From Bolinopsis microptera (lineage: Eukaryota; Ctenophora; Tentaculata; Lobata; Bolinopsidae), in assembly GCF_026151205.1 (NCBI RefSeq), contig NC_087081.1, positions 13,102,340 to 13,166,339 on the forward strand: 64,000 nt of DNA. Direction: 5' to 3'. Both the position numbers and the translations under genes were made by a program. This document shows, one piece after another, positions 28,194 to 40,903 of the stretch. How positions within the stretch are numbered: position 1 is the stretch's first letter; each line of letters begins with the position of its first letter. The notes beneath the pieces were generated by a model, which was not told the origin of the DNA, did not search any database, and saw only the letters and a list, made by a program, of their open reading frames with translations.

Positions 28194-30256
28194 AGATATT
28201 GTCATTGGAAGTTTTTTTTTAGTTTGACGAATTACTTTATAATACTTATTGAGCTATTTCTTCTTAGTTATTATATAATTCTTGATCGTTTTTTGATTAA
28301 GTGATTTTGAAACTAATTGTCTGAAAACTTTGAACAAACATTTAACTGTAGAATAATCGTTTAATTGTCTCTTGACATCAAACTTGACTTCCCTCCCCTC
28401 ATTGATTTTGGCTAAGGTCAAGTTGTCTTCACTTGGAATTCTTCAGTCATTTCTCTATTCTCCGTACGCTATAAACGGTCCGTGTCGGCTGTCCTGAATT
28501 TGTTATTAGTTTACGTGACGCGCGATGTGATTACTATACGCTGATCAAATAGTAAAATTTGACCAGCAACCTTGACATAAAAGCGCGGCTCAGTATAATT
28601 TCATCTGCGCGTTCTTGATCTTCCCGCTTTTTCAGCGCGTGAATCTGTGTGTTCATAACTGATAACCTACCGTGTCGTTGCCGGGCCTACTCACTACTAC
28701 TATACAAATATATTCACGGGTATCACTCTTGAAAGAGAATTGATACATGTTTCGTATCCGCCTTCGGCGGCGCGCGCTTCGCGCGCGAAAAGTGGCATGC
28801 AACGTATGTCAAAAAGAGAAACGAATAATGTACTCCTGAATTAACCTGGTGGCAGTGGTACGGTGCGCAAATTTGTTTTGCTTCTTCTATACATTATATA
28901 TATACGTGAATTGAGAGAAGCGAGCTGTCTAGTCAGCCTACTACTAAAATTGTTATACGATTAGAATTAGATGCAGGTTGCAGGGTAATTCTATAAAGAT
29001 GAATATTTACATGCTTGTTGTGCACGTAACATCCAATTCGTAAATTTGGGGGTCGTTCACATAATATTACGTAATCAGCTGATTGGGGGGGGGGGGGGGA
29101 TGTTCCAAAAAATGGTTACGTAATATGTGAACGACCCCATACTGGAGCAACAAAACTTTTGGTTGTTACGTAAAATGGGAGAAGAAACAAAACTCTCGGA
29201 TTAGTATTAAAAACTAAGAATAAGAAAGACCAACAATAAATATAAGTCATCATATCACAAACAAAACAGAATTTACTATTTAATGTAACTATAACATAGA
29301 GTCAGTGTTGACATTACTGGTGGTATTAGAATTCGAACTATATCAAAGTCATTGTAAAACTTTTTACATATTTGTTGGAAAAGCCAGTACCCTTACTCTA
29401 TCTCTCTTCCGATGGGTCATTATTTGCATCAAAATGTCGAATGAATTATTTCATCATACATGTAATTAGTCAAATCACCCACAGTTATTCTCAATAATGT
29501 CTTGATTTTTTAAATTAAATCTTCCAGAAACCTTATTTACATACATAACAAACCTATTGGTAACTCGTTATACTAATATACCGATTACCGATACGTGTTC
29601 GCCGAGCCCGAACAATGTTTGGCATATTCATACATTGAACCGTACACTTATTAACCCGGTGCGGTAGAAAATAATCGTGTAAATAATATTTATAGAACGT
29701 TAGACCAGACAAAAGTCCAACTCTTGGATTAAATCCGCTCCTTTGATCTCTGTTTTTGCAAAATCAAAATTACTGCGCACTTATTATATCAACTACTTGA
29801 AATACACACACAAGATATTGTATAATTGATAATACCAAAAAACAGTGCGCAGAAATCGACTAATATAATGTTCTCGGCTATGTTATAGTGTTTTTGGTGC
29901 AATCCAATATCGGTATGTTTGTAAAAATAAGGTAAGGTTTGTAAAGATGAGGTGATTAAGCAACTGCCTCATTTTCCCACGTACTTAATGTATTCACATG
30001 ATAAAAACTGATCATATCTACTTGACTCACTCTACTTAATATTACTCTAACATAATAAAAACTGGTCAATATTACCACCAATATTCAATATATGTTATAT
30101 CAAAACAAATGCTTTAAGTGACAACGTTAGGTGTTCCGTTACACATCACCAAACATCTCCGTTTTCCCATGGCACTATCAAACCCGCAATCAGTTCCAAC
30201 TAGAACTGCCAACTCGCGTTATGCTTCTGGCCACTTATACATCTTAAAAACCGTGC
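28194..30256. other. intergenic, no gene seen
   Basis: AT-rich. It holds a GC-rich hairpin at 28762-28790 (CGCGCGCTTCGCGCGCG) and the short foldback element listed separately. Open frames are short and unsupported. Confidence 0.5.
29048..29138. mobile_element. 91-bp foldback MITE with a central G run
   Basis: GGGGTCGTTCACATAATATT at the left and its reverse complement, with minor differences, at the right enclose a short centre with about 14 G. GGGTCGTTCA-type ends are common on miniature elements in invertebrates. No target duplication was resolved. Confidence 0.7.
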
Positions 30257-30263
30257 TATAAAA
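30257..30263 (+). promoter_or_regulatory. candidate TATA box
   Basis: TATAAAA about 30 bp upstream of a pyrimidine-rich start-like site (CATCATTTC, near 30292). A strong donor (CAGG/GTAAGTAG) follows at 30570/30571. Together these suggest the first exon of a short transcript. Confidence 0.3.
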
Positions 30264-30841
30264 TCTCGCCGCCGCACTCGACCATCATTTCAGGCAAAGT
30301 TGAGACTAAGTTTTGTTGAGAGATAGTCGATAGAGTTAAGACAGAGTTTTCGTTATCTGCTCTTGTAACTCCTACTGCAGCGGTCTCGAGATAACCGTCT
30401 GTCAAAGAACCGGTGTTCTAAGCTGTCTGAAGCAGAGAGTCTGTCCGCTGCGGTGTATTTCAGCATTCCTCTCAGCAGATCTGAAAGTGTTGCAGTTTAA
30501 GATACAAAATACGTAGAGAAGTGGGTAATTATAATTGATAGGTGAAGATTTTGCCTGGTTCCATTTCAGGGTAAGTAGACCCTGTGCGATTAATGGAAAA
30601 TCTGATTGACTTATATAATATTATTATTATATATAATATTATTGTTCCTCTTAGTAAAATTGAAGTAATCATCCCGAAATAATCTTAGTCTAGTTTATTA
30701 TTAAACGCTAGATACGTAAATTTAAAAGATCATATATATATATGTATATATAGTATAATGAAGCTAATTCTACCTCTTTATTTATCTTTTACCGGAACCC
30801 GTGCTTTTTTATAAATATTTTCCATGAATATTAGAGAATAC

Positions 30842-32015
30842 TAGGGTTGCCATTATCGGTACAATTCTTTTTATCGCGATAATCGATAATTTTTTCGAAA
30901 TTATCGCGATAATATCGGTTATCGGCGATAAATTTGGCAAGATAATTGAAGTTATATTTGTCTGCACTCTGCATACTTATTATGCTCCTATGCTATGTAA
31001 CCTTGTAATATCATCATTATATAGCAACAAAATGGCATGAAATGTAAAAAATCAACAATCAGCAAATCTAACGAAGATTCATTCAAGTTACAACATAGTT
31101 TATTCAAAAATGTCTGCTGGCGTGGTACGACATATAATGAAGGGCGTATTTCTTAGATAGAGTCAGTTTCCTGCCTGTTAGTTGTGAATAGGTCGATCTC
31201 CCGAGCAAGGGTATCTATCCTTGGTACCGAGTTTTCGAATGGCCTGTAAGTCCTGATAACCAGTCGTCGTTTGTCTCTTACTATTTGAACAACCGCTGGT
31301 GCAGAGACTTTAAGTTACTTCGTGATAATTCTAGAACGTTACCAGCGATACGAAGTTATAAGGTTCTTTCTTTTAACATATCGTGTACGTAGACTATAAA
31401 CTTCAAGAAAAGATCGAGAAAGTAGCGATTCTATCTTTCCAGCTATCAATAAATTGAAAAATCACTTCTGCTCGAGCGAGATTTGTCTCTTTTACACAGA
31501 ACTGATAATGTCTTTAACTAACTCACTCAGTCTTTTCAGCATCCAGTTTTAGATTACCAAGCTCCAAGTCAACCAAAACGTCGTTCACTGCATTGCAGTT
31601 ATTACTCCAACATACTGCACAGTGAGCTCCAACGGTTTTTGCTGTCTTGTTGTAGTCTGAGTTCCTTTCTGTGCTTCAACAAACAACAATAACTACGTCT
31701 GAGCATACAACCTTCAAATTCAATCCACCTACTTACTTAGATGCGACAGTGCAACATTTAAATTTTCATTGCCACAAATTCATACACAATACACACTACA
31801 CAGCACGTCAGCATACCATTACACTGTAAATTATGCTAGCACTAGGGTTTTACTCTACAAACAAAAAAACAAACTAGAAAATCTGTGCCATTTTCCCCTA
31901 ATAAAAGGTGGTCGATTATCGCGATAAGTCTCGAAAATTATCGCGATAATCGATAACGATTTTTGGAGAATTATCGCCGATAATTATCGGCCGATAATAT
32001 CGGCTGGCAACCCTA
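30842..32015. mobile_element. 1174-bp non-autonomous hAT element (TAGGGTTGCCA ends)
   Basis: An 8-bp duplication GAGAATAC flanks it (30834-30841 and 32016-32023). Ends are TAGGGTTGCCA and its reverse complement, followed on each side by TTATCGCGATAATCGATAA-rich subterminal inverted repeats. This end sequence and duplication length are typical of hAT elements. The interior has no transposase frame. Confidence 0.9.
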
Positions 32016-32037
32016 GAGAATACCCATTTCCACCAGT

Positions 32038-32290
32038 TTGGACCAGTACTATCCTTTATTTGCCACTGCCCATTGACAGAGTATCTCGACCTTTCCAAAA
32101 ATTTCCATACAATGACCACAGCATTCATTGCGTTTTTGGGTAGATTGGCCAGGTTCGACGTTGTGCTAGCTTGGACCGGTCTAGTCGCTATGTGTACCAC
32201 ATATTCTCACATTTTTACTTGTTCCTTCGTAGCGGCTACATTAAAATCCAGATCTACTGTGTGCTGAATAAAGTTTATAATTCTTTTCAT
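32038..32290 (+). other. possible terminal exon with a 64-codon frame
   Basis: An acceptor-like TTTCCACCAG at 32028-32037 is followed by an open frame 32073-32267 and an AATAAA directly overlapping the stop region (32266-32271). With the TATA box at 30257 and the donor at 30570, this could be a two-exon transcript whose intron received the 30842-32015 insertion. The peptide is not recognised and coding status is doubtful. Confidence 0.2.
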
Positions 32291-34276
32291 AATGGACCCT
32301 TTTTCGCAGTATTTTTACCGTACCGCGACAATTGATCCCCCCTGTTATTAATCAATTGTCGCCCACCCTATTTTACGGGTAACCGACGTCGCCCCGTAAA
32401 ATTTTAAAGTGCAACACACTAACTGAATTTTAAAGTAAAAATAGACCCACCCACCGACATATGCTCCAACCCACTTACTGCTCAAGCTGGGCACCCCTGT
32501 CTAACAGCACAATGGTAACTAGTGACACAATGGTAACTAGTGACACCCTACTTAACAACACAACAATATTTATGAGCAACACCAATGTGGGTACTAATGT
32601 CAAGTAATACAGCGTAGAAGTTACATAAGTATGAACATTGAAGATCCAGGATAGTTTAACATTACAATAGTAGTATACAGTGCTCAGTTCATTATCCTTT
32701 GTTAATGTTTGAGGCGGGTGCTTATCCTTTGTTAAAATGCAAGATGAAATACGTTCATATACTCATATCACACATCCAAACTGTACTGTTATCTTGGCTA
32801 CAGTTGAACTGTGTGCCAACTATTACTTTGATTTACTTTTAGCTTTAATATATTTTTTCATATGTTTGTTTAATGTTTGTTGGTTCAGATGTCATATTTG
32901 GGGTCAATTTGAACTGAAACATCATCAAACGATTCTTAATTCACTAAATCATATTAAAAGCGGACAAAATTAAGAAAATAAAATTGCTTTAACTTTGTCG
33001 GCCTCTCTGAGACTGGTCTGATGAACTATACAGCGATTATTACACAGCAGATTGACCATGATTCAACGCGGCGACTCAAGGTTATTATCACAAATTATCA
33101 GAACATAATCATTATCATAATGATTATACGCCTCATTATCTGACGGGAGACAATCACTGATAACTTCGTGATCTGGATCTGTTATTTGATTGCTTTATAG
33201 ATCTAGTTACTTATCGTCACGTGTCAAATCAAATACAGTTAACCTCCACACTAGTATGTTGGTATATACTACTACTACTACTATTACTACTACTATGTCG
33301 GACCTATGTCGGATCTACGCCAGATAACCCCTCTATATATCCCTGTCCCGCATCAGGGTTCGCAGTTCCTTTTTAGAGTTTGTCCCACCTTCCTTCAGTA
33401 ACATAGACAAGTATCTTTGTCTATGTTGGTATATTTATGCGTTGAACAAGCACATAGGCGTTACCAAGATCGACATACTTCACTTCAAGGACATAGCTTA
33501 AGGAATGAGGGTAATCATCTAACGTCCAGTAATCTAATGTCTTAGTAATCTAAAGTGTGAGTTTACCAACACCATAAGCGTGATGTTGAGCAGTATAAGT
33601 TCTATAAATATAAAACCAAACAATAGAGTTATATACCATAACTCTATTGTTAGGATTACTTCGGTCAGGGAGGTGGATCTAAAGTGCCTGGAGTTTAGTC
33701 ACGGGACAAATTTAACCAATCACCGACTAGTTCGTGCTTTATAAAATATCGTGTTGTCACGGCCCAGTCTTTGTAATTCTCTACTATCTTACTCGTTAGC
33801 CTAAATTTGCGGAATGCAATGCCTTACCATCTAAATTGAAATCTAAATTGCATCGACGACGAGGAGCATTTCATCGTCTGATGTTTTTCAAGTGTCCTCT
33901 CAGATTCTCTTAGATTTATATTCAGTTTAGTTTAATTTCAGCATGACCTTTCTCAACCCTTGAAAATGGTGCTCAGTCAAGCTGACTCATAAAGCTAATC
34001 AAACAAGCGCTCTGCTCATGGTGGATCGCGATCTATCGACTGATTTCATTAGTTTTATATTTGATATTCCTGTTACGCGTGGCTCCACCACGACCAGAGC
34101 AGCCGCATTTTCCTTGTAGCTGTGTGCAGCCGCCTAATTTCCCTAACATGATATGGGGGCGACTCTACTATTTATCCTGTATTTAAACTTCTTACTATCA
34201 GTATCTGTTATTTATATGCAAGGCTGAACAGGATCTGGGCATAATGTTAATTATCGTTATTAAGTGACTTGGATTA
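32291..34276. other. intergenic, no gene seen
   Basis: Contains small hairpins (GCGACAATTGAT with its complement at 32325-32370; CAATAGAGTTAT with its complement at 33624-33651; ACATAGACAAG with its complement at 33401-33426) and a short ACT microsatellite at 33268-33295. A second TATAAAA occurs at 33739, without a supported gene behind it. Confidence 0.5.
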
Positions 34277-35713
34277 CGGGTAAACCGTCCCTAAAATGTC
34301 ACCCACCCCTAAAACGACACTCTTGATTGATTGGATCCCATCTTCTTAGAAAGTATCTTACCTAATCATTTGTAACTCCTAAACATAAAAAAATATCATT
34401 CAGACCCTGCCACATCCAGAAATTGAATCTAAATGATGCCATAAGAGCATTTTTTTCACTTTGTACGAATTTTTTACTTTTGAAAAAAAAAGCGCACAAT
34501 TTTATAACTCTGGAATTCATTAATATTAACTCAGTTTTGGTCTAGGATAGTGATATTTACATATTTTAGCAACTTTGTACATATGACTGGAGATATGGAA
34601 AGTTATACATTACTCAATATTACTACCCTCCCCTAAAATGTCACCTGGCCGCCCCCTAAAATGTCATTTTATCAGATTCTGGCTTTGAGACTACAAGCAT
34701 CATAAAATGGAGGTACCAGCCTATTAAACATCATATTTAGCATCTAATGGTAATATTGGAAAGCTTTGGCAGCTCAAGGAATTAGTTTTATTTTATTAAT
34801 CGCAATAAACATCCCCTAAAATGTCTAATTATCCCCCCTAAAATGTCATTTTAACCTGATCAAATTACTCAGGCTTTTCCTAAGATGCAATGCATACTCA
34901 CATTTCGTTGATAGTTGATGTTAATAATTAACAAGTGCCAAAACAAGAGCTATTATCGCACACCATGCGAACAAAATACAAATTTGACATTTTAGGGGAG
35001 AAAAAAATGACATTTTAGGGGGCATATCATAGGTTTACCACAAACCGTAGTTTTTGACATTCAATTTTGCTAAAAGCAGTCAAATCTAGTCTATAGAGAA
35101 GGTCAGATCGATTACTGGGTTGGCTTAGTTAACTACAGGTCACTAAAATTGCCAAAATGCAGGATGATGTTAAAAATCCCAAAAAATGCAATTAAAACAT
35201 GCAATTTGCACTAGGTTAAAATCACATTGAATCCATTTCTTTTGTGCCAATTGTTAGTTTATAACTAGATAATCTAACTACAGGTGTAAATTTTGTTGAC
35301 TGAGTTACTGTTTTGCCGTAAGTTCTGGGTTTTCAAAAAAAAAGTCCCCAAAATGTCACAAAAAGTAAATTGACTAAATTCCACCATTTTTTTTCAACTG
35401 AGAGAGAAATTCTGGTCGACACCTCTCAGAAATAGGTTATATTTGTCCCAGAAGTGGTTAAAATTAATAATTGAGCAACATTCTGAGTGCTACACAACCT
35501 GTTTTAGCTGACGTTTTAGGGGTGGTGCACGTGACATTTTAGGGGGTGATTACGGTTTTGAGGTACTTCCTTTAGTGAGTGAATGTTTTCAAGTAGCTTA
35601 ATGTTTTAATAAGACAAAACAAATAGTACTAGTGGCAAAAGATAAATCAGGCCTCCTGTACATTTTGTAATTATCACACATATAGAGTTGACGTTTTAGG
35701 GGCGGTTTACCCG
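34277..35713. mobile_element. 1437-bp TIR element with TA duplication (CGGGTAAACCG family)
   Basis: Ends are CGGGTAAACCGTCCCTAAAA and, on the right, the complement of CGGGTAAACCGCCCCTAAAA, flanked by TA (34275-34276 and 35714-35715). CCCCTAAAATGTCA is repeated several times in the left half, and its reverse complement TGACATTTTAGGGG several times in the right half. It shares the CGGGTA end, TA target and internally iterated end motif with 14634-15200. No transposase is visible. Confidence 0.85.
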
Positions 35714-37030
35714 TATTCATTATTAGTCACGTGTGGTTGAGCTTGAAGTTGATATCGTTCCCAGTGAAGGCATTACAATTAGTTCTGCTCCAACTCTAGT
35801 TTGAAGTGCATTTCTTTAATGAGCTAAGATAGAACCTACTAAATCATCTTGCAAAATCAAATATGATTATGTAAATAGTTCTCAATAGTTTTTGTGTTTT
35901 CGACTCTAGCAAGAAATGAGGAGTTTTTTCGTGATGTGACGAAGAAAAAAAGAAGAGAATCAAAATGCATACTATTTAACTGTCCCATCCTCTTGGCTTT
36001 AGGTTTGTGAATTTGTTTTATTTTTAACCAACTGTGCATAACCCAGTATTTCGGCAACGAAACGCGCCTATTATCAGACGGCTACCTCTACTATATACTT
36101 GTCTTATTTGTAGAAATTACTACTAAAAACTTCAATACATGGGGGGAGGGGTTATTACAGCTGGTTTAATGACAGGTGTTGACACAATGTTCATATTATA
36201 ATAATGACACCAAATCACTAAAACTAACCACGATCTCACTTAGGCGCCTTATTGTTTATTATAATATTCTAAATGACTCGTCATAGTTGACCGATATTTG
36301 ATTCTAGCATAGAAGAGGTTAGACTATTTTAATATATTTTCTTTTCGCAGGTTCAAATCGTTTCATTGTTGATTTGTATTTCTGGGTAATAGTTGAACGT
36401 AGATTCTGGATCGGCATTCGGCAAATTAATGAAGTTACCAAGCCTAACCTTGGGTATTGAACTAGATTTTTAGTAAAGATGAAGGTTATCCTTACTAAAA
36501 TCAGCATCTCAGAGTAATCAGAGTTGTTAGGATTGCTGTATTAATCCCACATAATTATTCTTGCAAAGCGGGCGGGCTGACGCAAGCTGGCTGCTTTCAC
36601 AAAGGATGAAAATATAAACAATTGCGCGGCATGGCCATTAAAGGTACTGCCCAACTAGTCTGGCTCATATCTTGCAAACCCATTACAACAGTAAACCATC
36701 CAGGTTCTCATATTGCATGGGACTATTGTAATTTGGATTTTGAGATTGTCTATTTGAGAGTGACTTCACCTAAGGTTTTTTTTATAGGGTGCCAAGGGTG
36801 CCAGCACCCTTGCCTCAAATTTTTTCATCGAAAAATTAAAATTGGCTGAAACGAAAAAAAAAACATATTTTCTTGGGAGGGGGGGGGGGGGGGGGGGGGG
36901 TGAGGTTAGGATTGAATTGACCATGGTTAATGAGGGTCTGTACATGCTCAAATAGTGGGCCTGTTGATAGCTTGGATGTGTTTTATTATAGTGTAGACTT
37001 ACTTACATGGGTCTATACTCTATAAGGTGG
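35714..37030. other. intergenic, no gene seen; G run at 36879-36900
   Basis: No supported frame. GGGTGCCAAGGGTGCCAGCA and a complementary CCCTTG lie at 36787-36815, and a 22-bp G run sits at 36879-36900, as at the ends of other elements here. The target of any insertion could not be resolved. Confidence 0.4.
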
Positions 37031-37860
37031 AATAGTGGGTCTGTTGATATTGATAGTGGGTCTGTTGTTATTAAGTGTGTGTCTACTCGCTTAATAGTGG
37101 GTCTTTGCTACTCTGAAATGGGTCTGTAGATTGACTTGTCGGTCTGTAAGATGAAATAGTGGGCCTGTTGATATTGATAGTGGGTCTGTTGTTATTAAGT
37201 GTGTGTCTACTCGCTTAATAGTGGGTCTTTGCTACTCTGAAATGGGTCTGTAGATTGACTTGTGGGTCTGTAAGATGAAATAGTGGGTCTGTTGATATTG
37301 ATAGTGGGTCTGTTGTTATTAAGTGTGTGTCTACTCGCTTAATAGTGGGTCTTTGCTACTCTGAAATGGGTCTGTAGATTGACTTAAGGTCTGTAAGATG
37401 AAATAGTGGGCCTGTTGATATTGATAGTGGGTCTGTTGTTATTAAGTGTGTGTCTACTCGCTTAATAGTGGGTCTTTGCTACTCTGAAATGGGTCTGTAG
37501 GTTGACTTGTGGGTCTGTAAGATGAAATAGTGGGCCTGTTGATATTGATAGTGGCCGTGGGTCTGTTGTTATTAAGTGTGTGTCTACTCGCTTAATAGTG
37601 GGTCTTTGCTACTCTGAAATGGGTCTGTAGATTTATTTGTGGGTCTGTAAGGTTACAAAGTGGGTCTGTTGTTATTGGCAGTGGGTCTCTAAGGTCAAAT
37701 AGTGGGCCTATTTTTATTAAGTGTGTGTCTACTAGCTTAATAGTGGGTCTTTGCTACTCTGAAATGGGTCTGTGGATTGACTTGTGGGTCTGTAAGATGA
37801 AATAGTGGGTCTGTTGATATTGATAGTAGGTCTGTTGTTATCAACTGTGTGTCTACTCCC
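37031..37860 (+). repeat. ~124-bp minisatellite, about 6.7 copies
   Basis: Units start AATAGTGGG at 37031, 37155, 37279, 37402, 37526 and, after a divergent copy, 37801. Each unit contains several copies of the decamer GTGGGTCTGT. Copies are very similar, so the array is young. Confidence 0.9.
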
Positions 37861-38102
37861 CAATGGTCGCCTGGTAACTGGGCTGTGTTTATGACTGCAG
37901 TCAGTCAAAGATTTGAACTGTGGATTAGTCATTAGTAAATATCTGTCATAACATCCAAGCAAACATTCTAGAAGACTTCTATAAATAGTCAATAGTGTCC
38001 CCTAGACCGTAGGAAATGTAAAAATTTTAAGACGATGAGGCCTGAGTAAGTCGTAAATTCTGATTGGAGAATGCAGATTGCTGTTGTGAAGTTACCAACT
38101 TT

Positions 38103-38830
38103 ACGTGAGTACTTGATTCTTTTCAATCCCAGTTTATTGCTGTCCTACAAATTTCTTTAATGCCAAATGTCGTCTAAAACACCCTGTTTCGCAAAAAATT
38201 TCCGGGGGCTGCGCCCCCCTAGCCCCCGCCAAGGGGCTCTGCCCCTGGACCTCGCTGGGGGCTGCGCCCCCAGACCCCTGCCACAGCTTGCTCGCTTCAC
38301 TCGCTGCGCAGCTGGATTGGACATGTCGGCTCGCTTCGCTCACCGACAGCTCCCCTCAAAGAAAAATCCTGGCTACGTACCTGTACGTGAGTACTTGATT
38401 CTTTTCAATCCCAGTTTATTGCTGTCCTACAAATTTCTTTAATGCCAAATGTCGTCTAAAACACCCTGTTTCGCAAAAAATTTCCGGGGGCTGCGCCCCC
38501 CTAGCCCCCGCCAAGGGGCTCTGCCCCTGGACCTCGCTGGGGGCTGCGCCCCCAGACCCCTGCCACAGCTTGCTCGCTTCACTCGCTGCGCAGCTGGATT
38601 GGACATGTCGGCTCGCTTCGCTCACCGACAGCTCCCCTCAAAGAAAAATCCTGGCTACGTACCTGTACGTGAGTACTTGATTCTTTTCAATCCCAGTTTA
38701 TTGCTGTCCTACAAATTTCTTTAATGCCAAATGTCGTCTAAAACACCCTGTTTCGCAAAAATTTTCCAGGGGGCTGCGCCCCCCAGACCCCTGCCACAGC
38801 TTGCTCGCTTCGCTCGCTGCACAGCTGGAT
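38103..38830 (+). repeat. 282-bp GC-rich tandem duplication plus a partial third copy
   Basis: Copies start ACGTGAGTACTTGATTC at 38103, 38385 and 38667. The first two appear identical and the third is internally deleted. Each has palindromic GC hairpins (GGGGGCTGCGCCCCC, GGGGCTCTGCCCC) and GCTCGCTTCACTCGCTGCGC. Base composition is very unlike the AT-rich surroundings. Identical frames are open on both strands because of the palindromes, and I do not call them genes. Confidence 0.9.
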
Positions 38831-39608
38831 TAAAAAACCTGGCTACCTCCCTGACCTATACCTACATCTTTATACTATAAGTATAAAGCCAGCATTTTAA
38901 GGGGTATTTGTAAGTTTTCCACATATGTATGAGTGGACTTTGGAAATCAAATTATCAACCAAAATGTGGTGGAATATTGCATATATATGAATAGTACATA
39001 TAATCATTCTGACGGAAGAAGGTCATCAACTTCAAGTCATAAATTATGGAATGTAATATTTAGTCCAATCTCTAAGATTGTTGATAGGGAAAGTTCAAAA
39101 AATTGGATTAAAAAATTTGCGAAAAAAGTTACTGCGAGCGCAGCTCAGCCAGCGAGCCACATTCAATGGAAAAGTGGGTCTTTAACCCAAAAAAGTCAGC
39201 ACCATTGGGTGGGTCTGTGGCACCCAGAAAAAAAAATCTTAACTTCGTCGGTGAAGTCTTCACCGACGCCAATGACAGCACCCTGTCAAGTTTCTTCTTA
39301 TTAGTCTAGTGTAGTGAATTTGATAATTTTGGACAAGCAACATTTGTACGTTCGATCACACTTTCCACTCCTCAGCATTTCCAGTATCCAGCCGTGAGAT
39401 TAGTATAACCCAATATTCGATAGTCCAATTATTGGTCCGTTTTTTTTTTGCGATTTCAGTGTGATTAGGACATCATAACCAAGCTCGCAAGCCCGTTTGA
39501 ACTTGCGTAGAGACGTGGGACTAAAACATCCCCCACAAGCTTGACACTTATCAAACTAATATTGATGCTTGAGTACTATCTAACGCAATCTTTATCAGGA
39601 TATAGAAC
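38831..39608. other. upstream region of the GPCR
   Basis: A hairpin CGTCGGTGAAG/CTTCACCGACG lies at 39247-39268. A 123-codon frame at 38933-39304 is not recognised. The GPCR promoter should lie in the last few hundred bases. Confidence 0.4.
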
Positions 39609-40903
39609 ATGCCAACAGAACCGCTCCCACCGACCACTCCCCACTTAATAATCCCCTTAATCCCGGAAGTGGACTACCTCTACTTCACCACTATCCTAAC
39701 CTGCTTCCTGGTCGGCACCACCGGCAACACTATAGCCCTCCGGTACTTCCTCTCCAAACCACGTGACATACCCACCAGTATCTACATCTTCATCTCCGTA
39801 GTGGATATAACAGTGAGCGTACTGGTCCTGCCTTTAGCTCTACCCTACGTACTGTCTGACAGATACGGGTTCCTGTTGGAGACATCAGATGTGTTCTGTA
39901 CCATGTGGGGTACCATGTGGTACATCTCCACCACTGCCACCATCTTCCTGGTGGCACTACTGAGCATCACACGTGCTTTACAGATAGTGTGTCCATTCAG
40001 GAGGCTACAAAAGGGCGTGGTTATCGGTGTGATGCTAGGGTACTTGTTGGTGCTGTTTGTACAGAGTACAGTACCAATGTGGATAGGGAAGAGTTACCAT
40101 TACGAGTGGGCTACTACAGGGAACTGCGCGTGGCGGAACAGCATCTTAGGGAACAGCACAGCTTATCACGTGTACACTCAGGTTGTGAATTAGAGTTGTT
40201 CTTATCTTATTTTAAATTTTAAGACTTTAAAATAACTTAAGTTTTTTAAATAAATTAAGTTTTAATTTATTGGATTACTGATCTTCATTAGGTACTGATG
40301 ATGAAAGACAATATTCTACCAAGGCCAATGTTGTAAAGATTAAATTCGAAATTTTTGAAACTCATTCGTTGTCTTATTGCGGGAAATACTGACTATTCCA
40401 ACATCCAGGTATTCTTCTTCGAGACCTACTTCCCCAACATCCCCATCCTGATATCCTGCTTCCTGACCATAGGATCCCTGAAACCCTCCGACAACAATGC
40501 ACTTAACCGAGCTAACAGAGCAGTCACCATCACCATCATCCTCTTCACTGCCCTCTACATGGTGTGTAACATTCCAGCTGTCATTATGTACTGCATCACC
40601 ATTATTAACCAGACCACCAACCTGGACACTGATCTCAGCTCCTGGGACCGGCCCTACTGGTACTTCTTCAAGTTCTACAGTGTCCTGCTCATTCCTATCA
40701 ACTCGGCGCTGAACCCCGTCCTGTATTTGTGGCGGATGAAGAAGATGAGGGTGTGGACGGTGGGAAAGGTGCAGGAGTATGCGAGGGTGGTGGGTGTAAG
40801 GTGCGGTGGTGGTGGTGGTGGTGGTGGGAGAGGATTTAGGAAGATTGTGAATAGTACCCCGAATACGGAGCACACTGTTAAAACGGAGCACACTGATGTT
40901 TGA
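39609..40903 (+). CDS. rhodopsin-like (class A) G protein-coupled receptor
   Basis: Two exons, 39609-40181 and 40409-40903, joined in phase 0 (TYT-Q/V-FFF region; donor CAG/gttgtg, acceptor atccag) to give 355 residues. Seven membrane segments can be followed: GTTGNTIAL (TM1 Asn), ISVVDITVSVLVLPLALPY (TM2 Asp), a TM3 cysteine (VFCTMWG), TM6 with CNIP in place of CWxP, and NSALNPVLYLW with the NPxxY motif in TM7. The DRY motif after TM3 is replaced by TRA (SITRALQIVCPF), which would alter G-protein switching. The tail has eight glycines in a row, from a GGT microsatellite. The ligand cannot be inferred; it resembles orphan invertebrate receptors. Confidence 0.88.

Noticed and set aside
38134-38724. 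Identical 69- and 91-codon frames on both strands
   Set aside because: They follow the palindromic 282-bp duplication; frames open on both strands are explained by hairpin symmetry.
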